From positions 62,001-126,000 of the forward strand of contig MCGO01000050.1 of assembly GCA_002104985.1 (NCBI GenBank): 64,000 nucleotides of DNA. The letters run 5' to 3'. How positions within the stretch are numbered: position 1 is the first letter of the stretch; each line of letters opens with the position of its first letter. The position numbers and the translations under genes were made by a program. Source of the stretch: Rhizoclosmatium globosum. Lineage: Eukaryota; Chytridiomycota; Chytridiomycetes; Chytridiales; Chytriomycetaceae. Positions 25,475 through 37,606 of the stretch are shown here, piece by piece. Under the pieces are notes generated by a model, which saw only the letters and a list, made by a program, of their open reading frames with translations, had not been told where the DNA came from and made no database searches.

Positions 25475-26170
25475 ATGGTTGCTGGGAAAATCGAGAGTGA
25501 CCTCTGTCCATCCTTCGCGCCCTTCTTTGGGCTCGCGGGCGCTGCTTCTGCAATGATTCTATCGTCGCTCGGTGCAGCGTACGGCACAGCAAAGAGCGGG
25601 ATTGGAATTGCTGGTATCGGAACGTTTAAGCCTGAAATGTACGCTAGCTCTCCTCCTAGCCCTTCAAACCTCGTTTCTCATTAGTATTTAATAGTATGAT
25701 GAAGTCTCTGATTCCTGTCGTCATGGCTGGTGCGTTTGGGGCTTTCTTGGGTTGCTGGGAAAACACGGGATTATCAGACCTAACAACCCTCCGCTTTCTT
25801 TCCCCATCCTCCTATAGGTATTGTTGCTGTGTACGGACTGGTCGTGGCTGTATTGATTGCGAATGATTTGAATCCTGCGAACCCATACTCGCTGTTTGCT
25901 GGGTTTGTGCATCTTGGTGCTGGTCTCAGCACAGGATTTGCGGGCCTGGCAGCTGGATATGCAATTGGAATGGTTGGAGATGCTGGGGTGAGAAGTTACC
26001 TGTTCCAGCCGAGAATGTTTGTTGGAATGGTACGTGTATTTTATTTCGTTGGTTGTGAGGCTAACCTACTCTCGAAGGTGTTGATTCTCATCTTTGCTGA
26101 AGTCCTTGGTCTTTATGGATTGATTGTGAGCTTGATTCTCAACACGAAGGCAAAGTCGGAATGTGCATGA
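25475..26170 (+). CDS. VMA11: V-ATPase c' proteolipid subunit
   Basis: Membrane rotor subunit of the vacuolar proton pump, with four transmembrane helices in two ATP-synt_C repeats. Features: [52 protein letters not shown], and the last helix [16 protein letters not shown] carrying the proton-binding glutamate. The first helix pair keeps the family core but, as in yeast Vma11, the linker reads [13 protein letters not shown] and the end LILNTK, closer to c' than to Vma3 (c). The c' subunit is essentially fungal, supporting the organism assignment. Exons are joined through a GTACGC intron after 25638, a GTGCGT intron near 25730-25817 and one near 26031-26077. Follows clathrin on the same strand by 171 bp and converges on IFT139 with 41 bp between stops. 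Confidence 0.88.
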
Positions 26171-26211
26171 ACAACAAATACACGCAAATGAAACCTCCTT
26201 TTACTATTTTT

Positions 26212-29200
26212 CTAAACTCTCAATGAGCCTCGCGCTTTATCCAAAATCTCTTTCCGAATTTTTGGATAATCGGGGTACATTTTCAAAACTTTGTGACACA
26301 CTTCAATTGCTTCCACAAATTTCTTGGCTTTCAGGTAGTTGAATGCAAGCTTGAAGCCAATCGACGCGTTAGATTCTCGTTCCAATTTCCATGCGGACGT
26401 GTAAGAGTCTGCAGCATCTTTGTACGAAGCTTCCTTCTCCATAATGTAACCCAAGTATTCGTATGCTTTTGAACACGATTTGTTTTGAGCGAGACACCTT
26501 TTGAGAAGGTCTGTCGCAAGGTCGTATTTTCCACCCTAAAACTGATTAATGTTCGTTGGAGTTGTCCAAAGACAAACCTGAATATGAATGTCCGCCAGTA
26601 GAAGCCATGCTCGTTCAAAGTCATCCGCGTACTGAACATTCCATTCCATCTTGACTATGCGTTTTAATTGGTTTCTTGCACGGGGCGGTTGTTTGAGCAA
26701 CATATAAGCAACGGCAATACCCTGTACATCTGTCAGACCCTACGAATAAAATAATTAAAACTCACCAACAGAGAAGGGACATGGTCTGTTTCTTCTTGCA
26801 AGATTTGTGTGAAATGAGCCAACGCCCGTTCAATTTCAGTCTTTTGTTTAGTTGCCATCCATGCATGACATTCAAGAATCTGAGCGCGAATTGATTTGGG
26901 ATTCTGGGGCAATTCCTAAAATCACGTGAGGACTTGCTTGAACGCAGAAATAATTTACCTTTAACAGCTTATCTGCTGTGAGTAAGGCCAAGATATCCGC
27001 ATCTGTTTGATCCCCAGAACCTGAACTGTCAGCAGCCGCTTCAAGGACGTCCCCACCCATAGTTTCATTGTCTGGATTCAAGAAAATCTCAATCATATTA
27101 AACAGCGATTCTGTTCCCCATTCCGCGTCTCTCCTAGCGTAATTAAACTCTTTCAAAGCTTCGTTTGGACTATTCGTGTATCTGTACTGCAATCCCTTGC
27201 AAAAATGATATCCTGCATGAAGTAGAATCTTTCGTCCGAAAGTACTCTTTTCAACTATATCAAAGAACTGTTGGGATTCACTCATTTTTCCTGCACGGCG
27301 CATCATTTCTATAGCCTTTCGAAGGGCAAAGAATTGGGTGGGTTGCTTTTCAAGGAGTGTCTTGAAGTGCGATACTGCCGCTGAATAGCTGTTGCTCAAG
27401 AATTGAAGTTCTGCCATAATGATTGTGGCTGCCTGATTATCAGGGTCTGAGCGCAGAAGGGCTGTGCATTGACTTTGGGCAGTTGTAAGATCATTTCGTG
27501 TGATGGAGTGTTTACAAATGGCCAAAATTGACTGCGGACAGAATTAAACAATTTTCAACAATGTCAATAAACCTTACTTTTTGGTGCATTAATTGATACT
27601 GGAGCGCCTCATTATAATGTACAAGGGCTTGATTCAGATCGCCCATATTATTTGCGTATGTCTCACCCAATTCAAAGCAGATGTCAGCAACAATTGCTTT
27701 CAATTCACTGGAGTCACTTGTTATTGATTCCGCAGATAGGATTCTAATTTTCTGTCAGCAAACAAAGATGTAAACCTCATACAACTACCTAAGTTGTAAG
27801 TCTCGTGATTTAGTGAAATGAGTGATGGCAAAGTCGTATTTGCCGCTTGCGCGACATCCTTTCGCATGAAGTAAATTTAACTTGACATCCAAAGCCAAAA
27901 CTGTGGAATCATCGCTCTTAGGATGATCAAGGGCTTCAAAGACAACCCTTTCAACATCTTGGTAGTTTTTAAGCTTGAAATATAGTTCTGCAAGATCAAA
28001 ACGGAGTGAAGCAGCATTTGGTGTGTTTTTTCCCAACGCAGTTTCATAATATGAAATAGCCTGATTGAACGGTTAGAACACGTATTCTAAAATATAGCTC
28101 TTACTCGAGCATAGTCGTGAGTTTTAACCAACGCCTTTCCAATCTTGCAAGCTAATACGGAGCCATCATCGAAAGTATCCAGCCCATTTTCGTATACTTC
28201 AATAGCTTTTTCAGGCTCTTGAATATTCATATATGCCTCCCCGAGTAATATACATGTTTCAACAGTTTTATGCCGATCGTAGAGGTCTCCATAACATCGT
28301 GCGTATGCTTTGCGATCTTTCTTTTGAGTGAGATAAATCATTCCCATCTTTGATTTTGCTTGAACGAATGATCTATTGATTGCTTTAGATAGCATTTCCT
28401 CCACAATTTGTTGGGACTTACAGATGAGAAGGTCCAATATTTGACAAGATGACTAAAGCAGTATCGATTTCTCCTCTTTCAAGTGCCAGATCGGCATTTG
28501 CGAGAACGATTCGATGTGATTCTGAGGTATTCCCGAAGATGCGGCTGGCTTCGTCCATAACTTTTGCAGCATCAACCTATCGAAGATTTGAGCACAACGT
28601 TAACATTTTTTTTATCTGCTTACAGTGTTTTTTGTTTTGCTGAAGGCATCCGCTAGCTCCAAGTATAAGCTCGCTTTATCAGCAACAGTTGGAGTTATGT
28701 CAGATCGCTTAACAGTAGGTAGATGCCTCTCCTCTGGTACTTTCATCAGCTTCTAAAATCCAATCAGGTAAACATACCTGATTCTCTCATAACCGACATG
28801 CCCATCGCGCTATTCAAGACTTTTAAAGCTTCTTCATTGTTTCCTTGAATCTTGAGGGCTTTTGCCTTCAAAATATGGAACAAAACAATATGACGGACTT
28901 CAAAATTGTTACTCAATCCGTTATCAAGAGCTGCAAGACAGCCTTTCGTATTTCCGTTTGAGAGTTGAATTTGTGCGATCAAAACATGCGCCTAGTCAAA
29001 ATCATGAGTAAATTAATGATAAGAATGAAGGAATTTACATTTGGATGTGTAGAATCTAGCTTCAAACAGTTGTTGGCCATGCTTTGAGCTGCAACCATAT
29101 CGCCCATCAAGTACTTGACTTTTCCCAGGGAATAACACGCTTCTGTAGATCCTGGAGCAATTTTGATGATCTGCAATAAGATTTCGTATGCATTGACGAG

Positions 29201-31318
29201 GAACGGGTGAAGCTCCTCTCCTACAAAGAATTATAATCTGAGCTTTTTGAAAACTTAAAGTACCTTCGCGTCTGGCTGACTGTGGACAGTTTTCCAGAAA
29301 ATCAAGCGCCAATTCCATTAAAAAGTCAGGGTTTGTTTTGACGTAATACGAGAGACCAATCATTTTACTAGTGAGAGACTTTCTGACGAGTTCATATGCG
29401 TGTTTCAAGTATCTAGCCTGTTTATCGATATTATGGTATTTGTAACGCGCCATCAGAGAGGATAGGTATGATGTTTCGGCGCTCATGTCTTTTTGTAGGG
29501 GTTGAGAAAAATGAGAAAAGTTTGCAAGGTATTACTTGTTGACTGAACGGCTTCCAAGAACTCGATTTGCTCCTCTGCTTCATCAAATCGTCCTTTGTAG
29601 ATGAAGCACTTGATAAGACCTGTTTGTTTGTGTTCGTTTTGTAAGTATTATCAGTCACAAATATCACACGTACCATGCATTGCAGTCATATCATGTGAAT
29701 TCTGAGCAAATGCAGTGCGATAAATTTCTGTTGCTTTGTCAAGGTTGCCTAAAAACTCATTAGCGACTTGTCATGGAAGAAAATGGCAGTACCAAGTAAA
29801 AAATGAATAAACCCAAGTTCGCACTTGAATTCTACTCTAGATGAATCTATTTCCACAGCTTTTGCCGCTAGGGATAGCGTCTGTTCAAGAACACTGGAAC
29901 CAAAAACCTTAACCACAACAAAAACGTGTGTGAGCAAACCTCTCGCGACGACCTGCAAGTCTCGAAAATGCCTGCGCCATTGAAAAATACAACCCAGCAT
30001 TGGAAGGTTCTGTTTTAGAGATGGCCTAGGCAAACGTGTAAGTACAAACAGAGGTCAAAATAGTTTGTAAATACCAAATTCAAATTTGACAAATGATTTG
30101 CCGCAACTTTGGCACGACCTTCACGACAAAGCTCATTTAAACATAGAACGGCATATGTATCGATACTATCAGGACTCAAAGTACTGACTCTCTGTGCAGC
30201 CTCTACGACAAGCTCCCAAGACCCCATCTCCAACAAGACATACATGCGCTCAATATAAGCCGGGATAAAGCTCGTATGATACGTAATGATTTGACTGTTG
30301 ATGTCTAAGGCAACAGCCAATTTCTGACGTGTAGTTCGAAGATACTGCAGCCTTCCCAACATTGCCTGACATAAAAGGAATTTTAAAAAATGTTCATTTT
30401 CAAAACGAGATTCTCACATCAAGGTCTTTTGGATTAAACTCGTCCAGAATCTTATCAAACCAACTGTTGCTTCGTGAAACCAACGAATCCTGGCCACAAG
30501 TCAAGTCAACCCAACCCATAAACGTAACCGCCATCCAGTAAGAAGTGCTTCCAGCTCCTAGCCGAAATAGTGAGACATAATATCCCGAAAGCAAAGGAGT
30601 CGAAATAACATACCAGAATTAGCTCCAGGAGTCTGAGGACTCTTTGCAACTGCACTCGCGCGTCCAGGATTTCCACTCACAGGTCCAGCTTCGACAACTT
30701 TCTTGAGGTACGCTCGTGCCTGATCATGTTGTCCCGTCTGCCAATAAAACAGCGCCATCTGAATTAACGCACGATCCGAGACGTTATTAGATGAACTCGC
30801 GATCGTAAGTTTTGCTTGAAGTTCATGCATAGCCTCGTGATCTAGCGTCGCGAAGTCAATAGGGGAAGGGGTCCATAGATTCTTAAAATATTTAACTCAC
30901 CAACGAGTTTACAACGCTCATGCGCAAACACCATCGCTGCTGGACATGCAAGCATCAAGTCTCGTTTCTCTTGGAGCGGTTCGAGTTCTCGAAGTGCTTC
31001 TCCTGATTTTCCTGTTGAACTTGAGGTTTAGTTGAAATGTTGACATCAAGTTTTTATGGTCATTACCTTGCATAATCAGTGAGAAAGCTTTCCAAAACAT
31101 GAGAATTGGGTCAGATGTTCTCCGTCTGAGTGCAGTTTCACATTGTTTGTATGCAGAATGGAAAAGTGATCGCTGACAGTAATACAAGACCTACGATTGG
31201 AAAAGGATTAGATCACGATGGTGGCTTTGCTGAATCACGGAAGTGTGTTATTTACACTTGATAAGACGGGATCGGAAGCTGTAGGGGAAGCATCCGCTGG
31301 ACCTCCGTTGCTGAACAT
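26212..31318 (-). CDS. IFT139: Intraflagellar transport protein IFT139 (TTC21B-type TPR protein)
   Basis: IFT-A complex subunit required for retrograde transport in cilia and flagella. Starts [16 protein letters not shown] at 31318; a GTAAAT donor leads into [20 protein letters not shown]. The whole protein is TPR solenoid, read across roughly 18 short exons with introns of about 40-70 nt. The C-terminus is diagnostic: [37 protein letters not shown] and [19 protein letters not shown] are near-matches to the end of animal TTC21B. Full length (about 1,300 residues or more) agrees with the family. Its presence means the organism makes a flagellum. Individual exon edges in the middle were not all checked, but the frames alternate cleanly with splice sites and no broken exon was noticed. 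Confidence 0.92.
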
Positions 31319-31383
31319 TTTTTGGGCTGAGGTTTGTCACTTTTTCTGGAAGGAGAGAAATACAAATAAATAAATAGAAATTG

Positions 31384-33608
31384 TTATATTGCAACAAAAG
31401 AAACCTCCTTCCTTGCTGCCCTTATTCCTTTCCATGCCTCACCCCAAAAACTCAACTTTACGTCCACAACTCCCTTTTCAGTCAAAATACCCAAACTTGG
31501 AATAGAGAGGACATACCCATCATCACCATTATCCTGGACCAAAGCAACACACGGAATCGTGTTTCGTGCGCCAGTCGGCATGGCTCGCATATAATGACTC
31601 AGCTTCTGTTTCACAGTCTCCACCTCTTTAAAAGAGTTCCCGAAATCCCCGATTCCATGATGAATACGATTCAATAACCGATGATAATCCTGCAACGTGA
31701 AGGCCCTGACACTAAACCTCAACTCTCTAATATCCAACCCCTCCAACAACCCAACCTCCCCATCAGCTGGTTCACTCGCCCGTCCAATATTCACATAAAA
31801 CCGGTTATCCCAACACCCAACCTCACCAACCCTCAACACAACTTTCCCTTGCTTCTCCGCGCCACTAGAAAAGCTCGCCCGTGCAAACATCCACGGAACG
31901 CTACTATCCACCGCCCAACTCTTTTCCCCACCTCCAACACCGCCACCACCAACAGTCCTACCCGACCCCGCAACAGCAACCTCCTTCATAAAGACAGGCG
32001 GCGGGATAATCTGCACATCGGCAGTCGCAAGTCTCGCCACATCCTTCTTCTGAATCCCCGCAAGAATCCGCCGCGCCTGGACACTCAATCCATCTTCCGC
32101 GCCTGCTGCACGCCGCCGCGCGCGGGTCGTTGAATGCCCGTGAATCAGCGCGGCACGTGAACAAGCAGTGTAGTAATCGAGCATGTATACGCGTACCATT
32201 TCGAGTTTCGAGGATGTGGCGGCGCTTGGGGTTCCTGCTGTCCATTCGAGGAGGTTTCGGAGGAGTGTGTGGGCGAGGGGTCGGTTGTGGAGCCAGTGTG
32301 TCGGTGGAATGAGGGTTGGTGGTGATGTGGATGTTGGTGTTGATTGTGGGCCTGAAGTGGGTGTGGTGGGGATTGTGAGGAAACAGGTTCCGGTGGGTGG
32401 ATCACGGACGGATTGTGTGGCTAGGATTTGGTTGGCTTGGTCATCGATGGCTTCATAACGTTGGATAATGCGATCAAAGACATTGCTTATGTCGAGAGGT
32501 GGGGCGTTTGGAGAGGTGTCGAATTCAGAGGAGAGATCTATTACGCCTTTGCAAGTTTCACGGCGGGCAAGGCAAGTGATAAGTTCTTTTGCGAGATCGT
32601 GGCGGTTGGCGAATGTTAGATCGGGTACAGGTTTTGTAATGTCTGAAGGAGTGGAAATTGGTTCGACAGAATCCGAATTCGATGGCGATAATATTGATTC
32701 TGACTGATTCGATAGTGTTGTTGGTTGATTCACGAAAACAGTTGTTTGCGTCGGCGATTTAATAACGTATCCATGATCATGACAAAAGTCGCGTAGTTCA
32801 GCCTGACATGCACGTTGAAAGAAGAGGGTGAGAGCTGTGTCAAAACGTGTGAGAAAGGGGAGGAGGAACAGGAGGAATGCACATGGGCAACCACACAGTT
32901 GATCCGTCCAAAGAGACTACATACATTAGTAAAAGGCAGTAAAGGACGCACAACATCGACGGCAAAGGCGGACGGATCGCGAGAGCCCCAGACGCCCGAG
33001 TTTCTGAGTTTCGCGTTTCTAAGGACTTCCGAGAGGGCGGTGGATCTGAAGGGGCTGTATGCGGTGCTCGACAGGAACGTGCTGACGTTGTTTGGAAATG
33101 GTTGAATTCGTGGAAAACGAAGGGCGAGGTCGACGAGATTGTTGATTGAAGTTGGAAGAGCAAGAGTGTTTATCTTCAGAGTGCGTGCGGCCAGGGCAAT
33201 GTCTCTGAGCAGCGGATCAGATGCAAAGGGCTGTTTCCGCGAATTGAGCACGCTGAACTGGGACGGTGAGGACAGAGTTGGGGTTGGGGCCGGTGCGTTT
33301 CGTTTGAAGACATTTGAGAGTTTGAGCGAGGCGGCCAGGTCGACAAGCTGCGCATCTGTTTGATTCGCGTATTCGATGAGAGTTATTGCTGCTGTTGGTT
33401 GGGCGTGGTTGTTGTTTGAGTCGGTGTGGGAGTGGGTGTGGGAGAGTGAGTGGGAGAGAAGGAGGAGGAGGGCCGCGTGCGCGTATCGCTCGGCAACAGT
33501 TCCTGTTTGAACAAGCGGAACAGCGACATGGACTGGGCTTTGTGTTGAAGTGTCAAGGAGGAGGCTGAGTGAGAGGGATCGAAGAAGTCGCTGTTCAAGG
33601 GAAGCCAT
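31384..33608 (-). CDS. TilS-like (tRNA-Ile lysidine synthase fold) protein, probably catalytically degenerate
   Basis: Starts MASLEQRLLRSLSLSLL (33608; an in-frame ATG two codons earlier is possible). One intron runs from GTATGTAG (about 32929) to CATGTCAG (about 32804) and joins VVRPLLPFTN to AELRDFCHDHGYVIKSP, which closely follows the TilS block (RPLL..tr.EL..y....L.w..D). Upstream, LLRDIALAARTLKINTLAL aligns with the helix-strand that precedes the HxxDDQxET motif, and TFANRHDLAKELITCL with the RNxLR block. However, the SGGxDS PP-loop position reads VPLVQTGTVAERYAH and HHxDDQxET reads PTSINNLVDLAL, so ATP-binding residues seem absent. The second half (about 400 residues) is divergent. The family call is from block order and spacing by eye; function is unknown. 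Confidence 0.5.
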
Positions 33609-33651
33609 TCCCATGTTGTACTTTTGAACAAACAAAAAACAAACACTCCAA
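33609..33651. promoter_or_regulatory. Very short divergent promoter region (43 bp between starts)
   Basis: The ATG of the TilS-like gene (minus) and that of PRA1 (plus) are separated by 43 bp or less, so both promoters must share this interval or extend into the opposite coding region. No TATA box is visible. Confidence 0.5.
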
Positions 33652-34825
33652 ATGCAGTCAATTCTCACTTCCTCCCTTGGGAAATACATCCCTGTTGGTG
33701 CGTATCCTCCTTCTGAACCCTGTTTCTGAATGCAACATCAATGTGTGTCGCTAACGGGGTCTTGTCTCGATTACAGACTCAGGCTCCCTCGAGAGCATCC
33801 AACAAGCGGTAACAGCCCGCCTCCTCCTAGCCTCCTAGGGATTGCACCGTTCCTAAACAACTTCTTTCAACCAACAAACAAACCAACCAATCACAGACGC
33901 AGCAACGCATGCAGTCCCTGAAGCCGTGGGGCGACTTCTTTGACCGCACCCGCTTCTCGCTGCCCGCAAACTATGCCGAATTCAGCGTCCGCGTCCGCCT
34001 CAACTGGCAACACTTCAACGCAAACTACCTCCTCGTCTCTTTTATTGCTGTCGCCTGGTCCTTGCTAACAAACTGGTGGCTGCTCTTTGATGTCATCTTC
34101 ATCTATGGTTAGTTCAAACACTGGCGCTCATGACCCTTGTGTTGCAGTCATCGCTTTACCTGGTCCACTCATCAACTATCTGTCTGCATGTTTGGACTTT
34201 ATACCCTACTGGACTGGAATGGAATGCATTCAATCAGAATGTAGCTTACGAGAATGACGAAAGGGGAATTCGATTCAGCTCATTCGGCTGCTATTCCCTT
34301 GCAACTCAAATCAAATCAACTCTATCTGGATATGAAATGCCGTCAAATGCACAAAACCGACTGGACTGCCCTTCCTCTTCAGCGACTCCTGTTCCAGGCA
34401 CTGCCATTTTTCTCCCACCTACCGCTTCCACGACATCAATCCTGTCGTCCCCACGATTTTATCAACTTCTGCCTGTTTATACTTCCTCTTGTATTATCTA
34501 AAACTTTGCTAAATTACAGTTGGATCCCGTTATGTCGCCACTTTACCTGCAAACGAACCAGTTGTGTATATATTCCTTCCCCCCTACTCTATAACTAAAG
34601 CTCCATATTCCTTCTTTACAGACCCATTTGTTTGGAAACCCAGCCTTCCCTCTGGTAACGCAAACACAAGGATGGCTTGGTCTCGGAGTTGCTGCTGCCT
34701 TGTTGTTGTACATTTCAGCAGCAGGAAGTGCCATTTTTTGGATTGCCGTGTTTGTGGGGTTGATTGTAGTCGGACATGCCGGAGTCATGGAAGCTCCATT
34801 GGAAGCTGATTTTGGAGATGCGTGA
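33652..34825 (+). CDS. PRA1/Yip3 family prenylated Rab acceptor
   Basis: Small four-helix membrane protein of ER and Golgi that binds prenylated Rab GTPases. Exon 1 (ATG at 33652) encodes MQSILTSSLGKYIPV; a GTGCGT intron leads to DSGSLESIQQA, then a second intron to TQQRMQSLKPWGDFFDRTRF and NANYLLVSFIAVAWSLLTNW, the typical PRA1 first helix pair. After an intron from about 34108 the frame resumes at VGSRYVATLPANEP (acceptor near 34519), then THLFGNPAFPLVTQTQGWLG and a second helix pair (AAALLLYISAAGSAIFWIAV), ending EADFGDA. The long intron could contain one further mini-exon; I could not settle this. C-terminal acidic end is normal for the family. Length about 170-180 residues fits. Confidence 0.82.
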
Positions 34826-34946
34826 TGAATATGGACCATGAACAGTCTTCTTTTCCTTTTTGTTTGTTCTTTAAGTTTTGTATTTCACAATATATGGATG
34901 GAGGGGGAAAGAGAAACGATAGTTGGTTGCAAGAAAAGAGCCATTG

Positions 34947-36160
34947 ATGCCAGTGCGTCCAACCCACCCCTTCGCCACCACCACCACCACCAACTACATC
35001 CTTCGCGACACACGCAACCACATCAATTCATGCGCATTCCCACAACTACAAACGACCTCGCGAGTCTCGTCCGAGTCGCGCTCTCCTCTCAATTAAAACG
35101 ATGCTTCAGACGCTGATACCCTTCCCCACCCACCCACCCACACCCAAACTAGGCCTTCCACTCAACCTTCAATCCAGCCGACTTCCGCGCAATCGGAAAC
35201 ATCGCCCTCCTCCCCGTCAAGTCAAAGAACCGCGGCCCAGCTCCAATCCCATCTGGTAAAAAACACTCCCACACACACACACAGATGCACACATAAAAAT
35301 CAAAAGGAGGCTATCACGCGCGTTACTGAATCATTATAAAAAACCACAAACCAGATCCAAACGCCGACGATATCATTGACGAAGCCATCTATGTATACCG
35401 TCCCAACTCCTTCTTTCGAAACTTTGAGATCCAGGGCGGGTCTGACCGAGTCCTTATTTACCTGATTCTCTTTATCCAAGTAACTATCACCTCCCCGCCT
35501 CCCATCCCCTTCTTCTCAACTACCTCTCCCTCTTGCAATCTTTTCATTTAGTCTTGTGTGTGGGTGGTGGATACTCATTCATATTTATCACACAAAAAGG
35601 AATGCCTTGCTAAGTTGGCGACAAAGAACCCGGGCCTTGCGGAGGGTCAACGACTCCTCCAGACTCATGCGATGCAAAACTTTTCGCTTCCGGGGGACAG
35701 CAACTTTCCGTTGAATGCTTTGTATGAGAAGCCAGCGACTAAGCAGGATGCTGGTGAGTTGTTATTACTTGGGAGAAGCTCCTACTTTGTCATGTAGTGT
35801 GTTGTCTCGTAGGAGGTGGATGAAGGAAGATGTGTTGCGTGAGGTTGTAATGGAATGATTGGGTGAATAGGATTCATTGGAGTATGGGAGCGATACAGAA
35901 AACTAACGTGGAGATCAGTCGATTTAACCCTTCTAAGTATTTAACCGAGAATCACAATTCTGGAATCCTTGAGTCCATGGAGTGTTTGCTAACAATATTA
36001 TCATACAGAATCCTTGAAGCAATACTTTGCCCAACTTCGTCTTGAAGTTGCTCTCCGTTTGCCAGCCAAGATTTACGATGGTGACAAGTTGAGCAAGTGG
36101 TGGATGTGTTTCTCGAAGCGAAAGTTTATGGGTTTGAACGGTGTCGGAACTCTTGCTTGA
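34947..36160 (+). CDS. ARPC3: Arp2/3 complex subunit 3 (p21-Arc)
   Basis: Structural subunit of the Arp2/3 actin-nucleating complex. A six-base coding exon ATGCCA (34947-34952) with GTGCGT donor joins 35153-35255, giving MPAFHSTFNPADFRAIGN, very like animal MPAYHS. Next exons: 35354-35479 (EAIYVYRPNSFFRNFEIQGG, DRVLIYLILFIQ), then ECLAKLATKN from an AAAAAG acceptor just before 35601, with SLPGDSNFPLNALYEKPATK, and a last exon from about 36009 (ESLKQYFAQLRLEVALRL, SKWWMCFSKRKFMG) to the stop. A more upstream acceptor (ATTTAG, 35551) would add 16 unexplained residues, so I prefer the later one. Length near 180 residues matches the family. Likely acts in actin-driven crawling or endocytic patches. 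Confidence 0.9.
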
Positions 36161-36368
36161 AATGCGGTTCTGTTGAATGAATATCAAAATAAATACATGA
36201 ATTACCCTTATCACCATGCATAATTTATAGCATATAATAAATACTTTGAAGACTGACGATTGGAAATATTCAAATGTATAACAATTCGTTCCATTTATTG
36301 AATGTATAACATCATTCAGAATAACCCGAAAACAAGGAAACTAAAAAGCAGTAGTAGCTTCAGAGCAT

Positions 36369-37223
36369 TTACTTGTTCAAGACAACACCGTCGAAACGCT
36401 TCTTGTACCAGGCAATGGTCTCGTCCTTGGTGAGTCTGTGTGGGAATCCAACACGTCCGTGGCAGTGCTTCTTACGGGCAACACGGTTTCCTGGGCGACC
36501 CATAACAACGTAGAAGTCCATACCGTAAATACCAATGGATGGGTCGTACTTAATACCCAAGTCAATGTGCTCCTGGATACCGAAACCAAAGTTTCCGGTA
36601 GCAGAGAAGTTGCTCTTCTTGAGCTCGTACTCCTTGACCTTCAATCCACGCTCGAGGATCTCCTCGGCCTTTGGACCACGGACAGTGCAGTGGACGGCAA
36701 TCTTTTCGTTACGACGGATACCGAAGGTACGGACGGTGTAACGGGCCTTGGAGTAGACTGGCTGCTGACCAGTGAGCTGCTCAAGCACCTTGGAGGCACG
36801 GGTGAGTCTGTCTCCGGATTCACCAACACAGATGTTGAGGCAGAGCTTCTCGAGCTTCAATTCACGGTTAACGTTCTGGGTCTGTTCCTCAGCCTGTTAA
36901 AATCAGAAGTGTTGTTAGCAAAAACTGACATCATAATGGGGGTTGACGAAAGGGCTGGTATAGAGGATAGTATTGTTGAACGTCACAGTCGTTTCAGATC
37001 TACTTTCAATCGATCTTCCGAATGTGCTTGTTGGGTGGGCTAATCGAGAGTCCTCCTCAATTGCGAATGATCTTCGATTCCACAACACGGTACAGCTCTA
37101 CTTCCAACGACGACAACAACGACGACGGTTGCACAACTGTCGTTTTGACGTCCAGTTGGTTGTGCCCTGGCCGTTGTTGTCCATAGTTGACTGATGCTGA
37201 AGTTGAGTGACCTGGGATGCCAT
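36369..37223 (-). CDS. RPL11: 60S ribosomal protein L11 (uL5)
   Basis: Large-subunit protein binding 5S rRNA. Exon 2 (stop at 36369) carries [24 protein letters not shown] sequence, [40 protein letters not shown] and [20 protein letters not shown], all hallmark uL5 blocks. The N-terminal exon is inferred: ATGGCATCCCAG (37212-37223), donor GTCACT, joining at about 36895 to [11 protein letters not shown]. The donor is weak and the intron about 316 nt, long for this window, so the very N-terminus is the uncertain part. Codon usage is strongly biased, as for a highly expressed gene. Total about 170 residues, normal size. Confidence 0.92.
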
Positions 37224-37606
37224 GCTGATTCCACCATCCCCATCCATCATCACGACAAACAAACGCATGATCTGATGGAACAGGGATGCATCGCTCTTAT
37301 TTCTTCGACGGCGCTTCGTTGCTGATGGTGCTGTAGGGCAGTGATGGAGGTGTTGGTGCTAGGGAGGACATGTACCATTTTTGTTCAAAGTGTTTTGAAA
37401 GGAAAGGCCCAAAATCCATCCAACCACAACACATCTTTCAAAGGCCACTTCTACTACCAAACAAAGAATTGCAAGTAAACGAACGGAATCACTAGTGCTC
37501 TCTCTAATTTCTTCTCTCTCTTCCGCTATTCATTGCCTGTCAAAACACGAATCATACTTTCAACAACGAAGTAGCGCATGAATACATATTTTATTAAAGT
37601 AGTGAA
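37224..37606. other. Intergenic region uL5 promoter / uS8m 3' flank
   Basis: About 380 bp with no supported gene. It holds the upstream region of RPL11 and, at 37587-37592, AATAAA on the minus strand 15 bases past the uS8m stop. Nothing else recognised. Confidence 0.5.

Noticed and set aside
35552..35600. Extra ARPC3 exon segment starting SCVWVVDTHSYLSHKK
   Set aside because: Would insert 16 residues into a well-conserved helix; the AAAAAG acceptor just downstream gives an exact family match.
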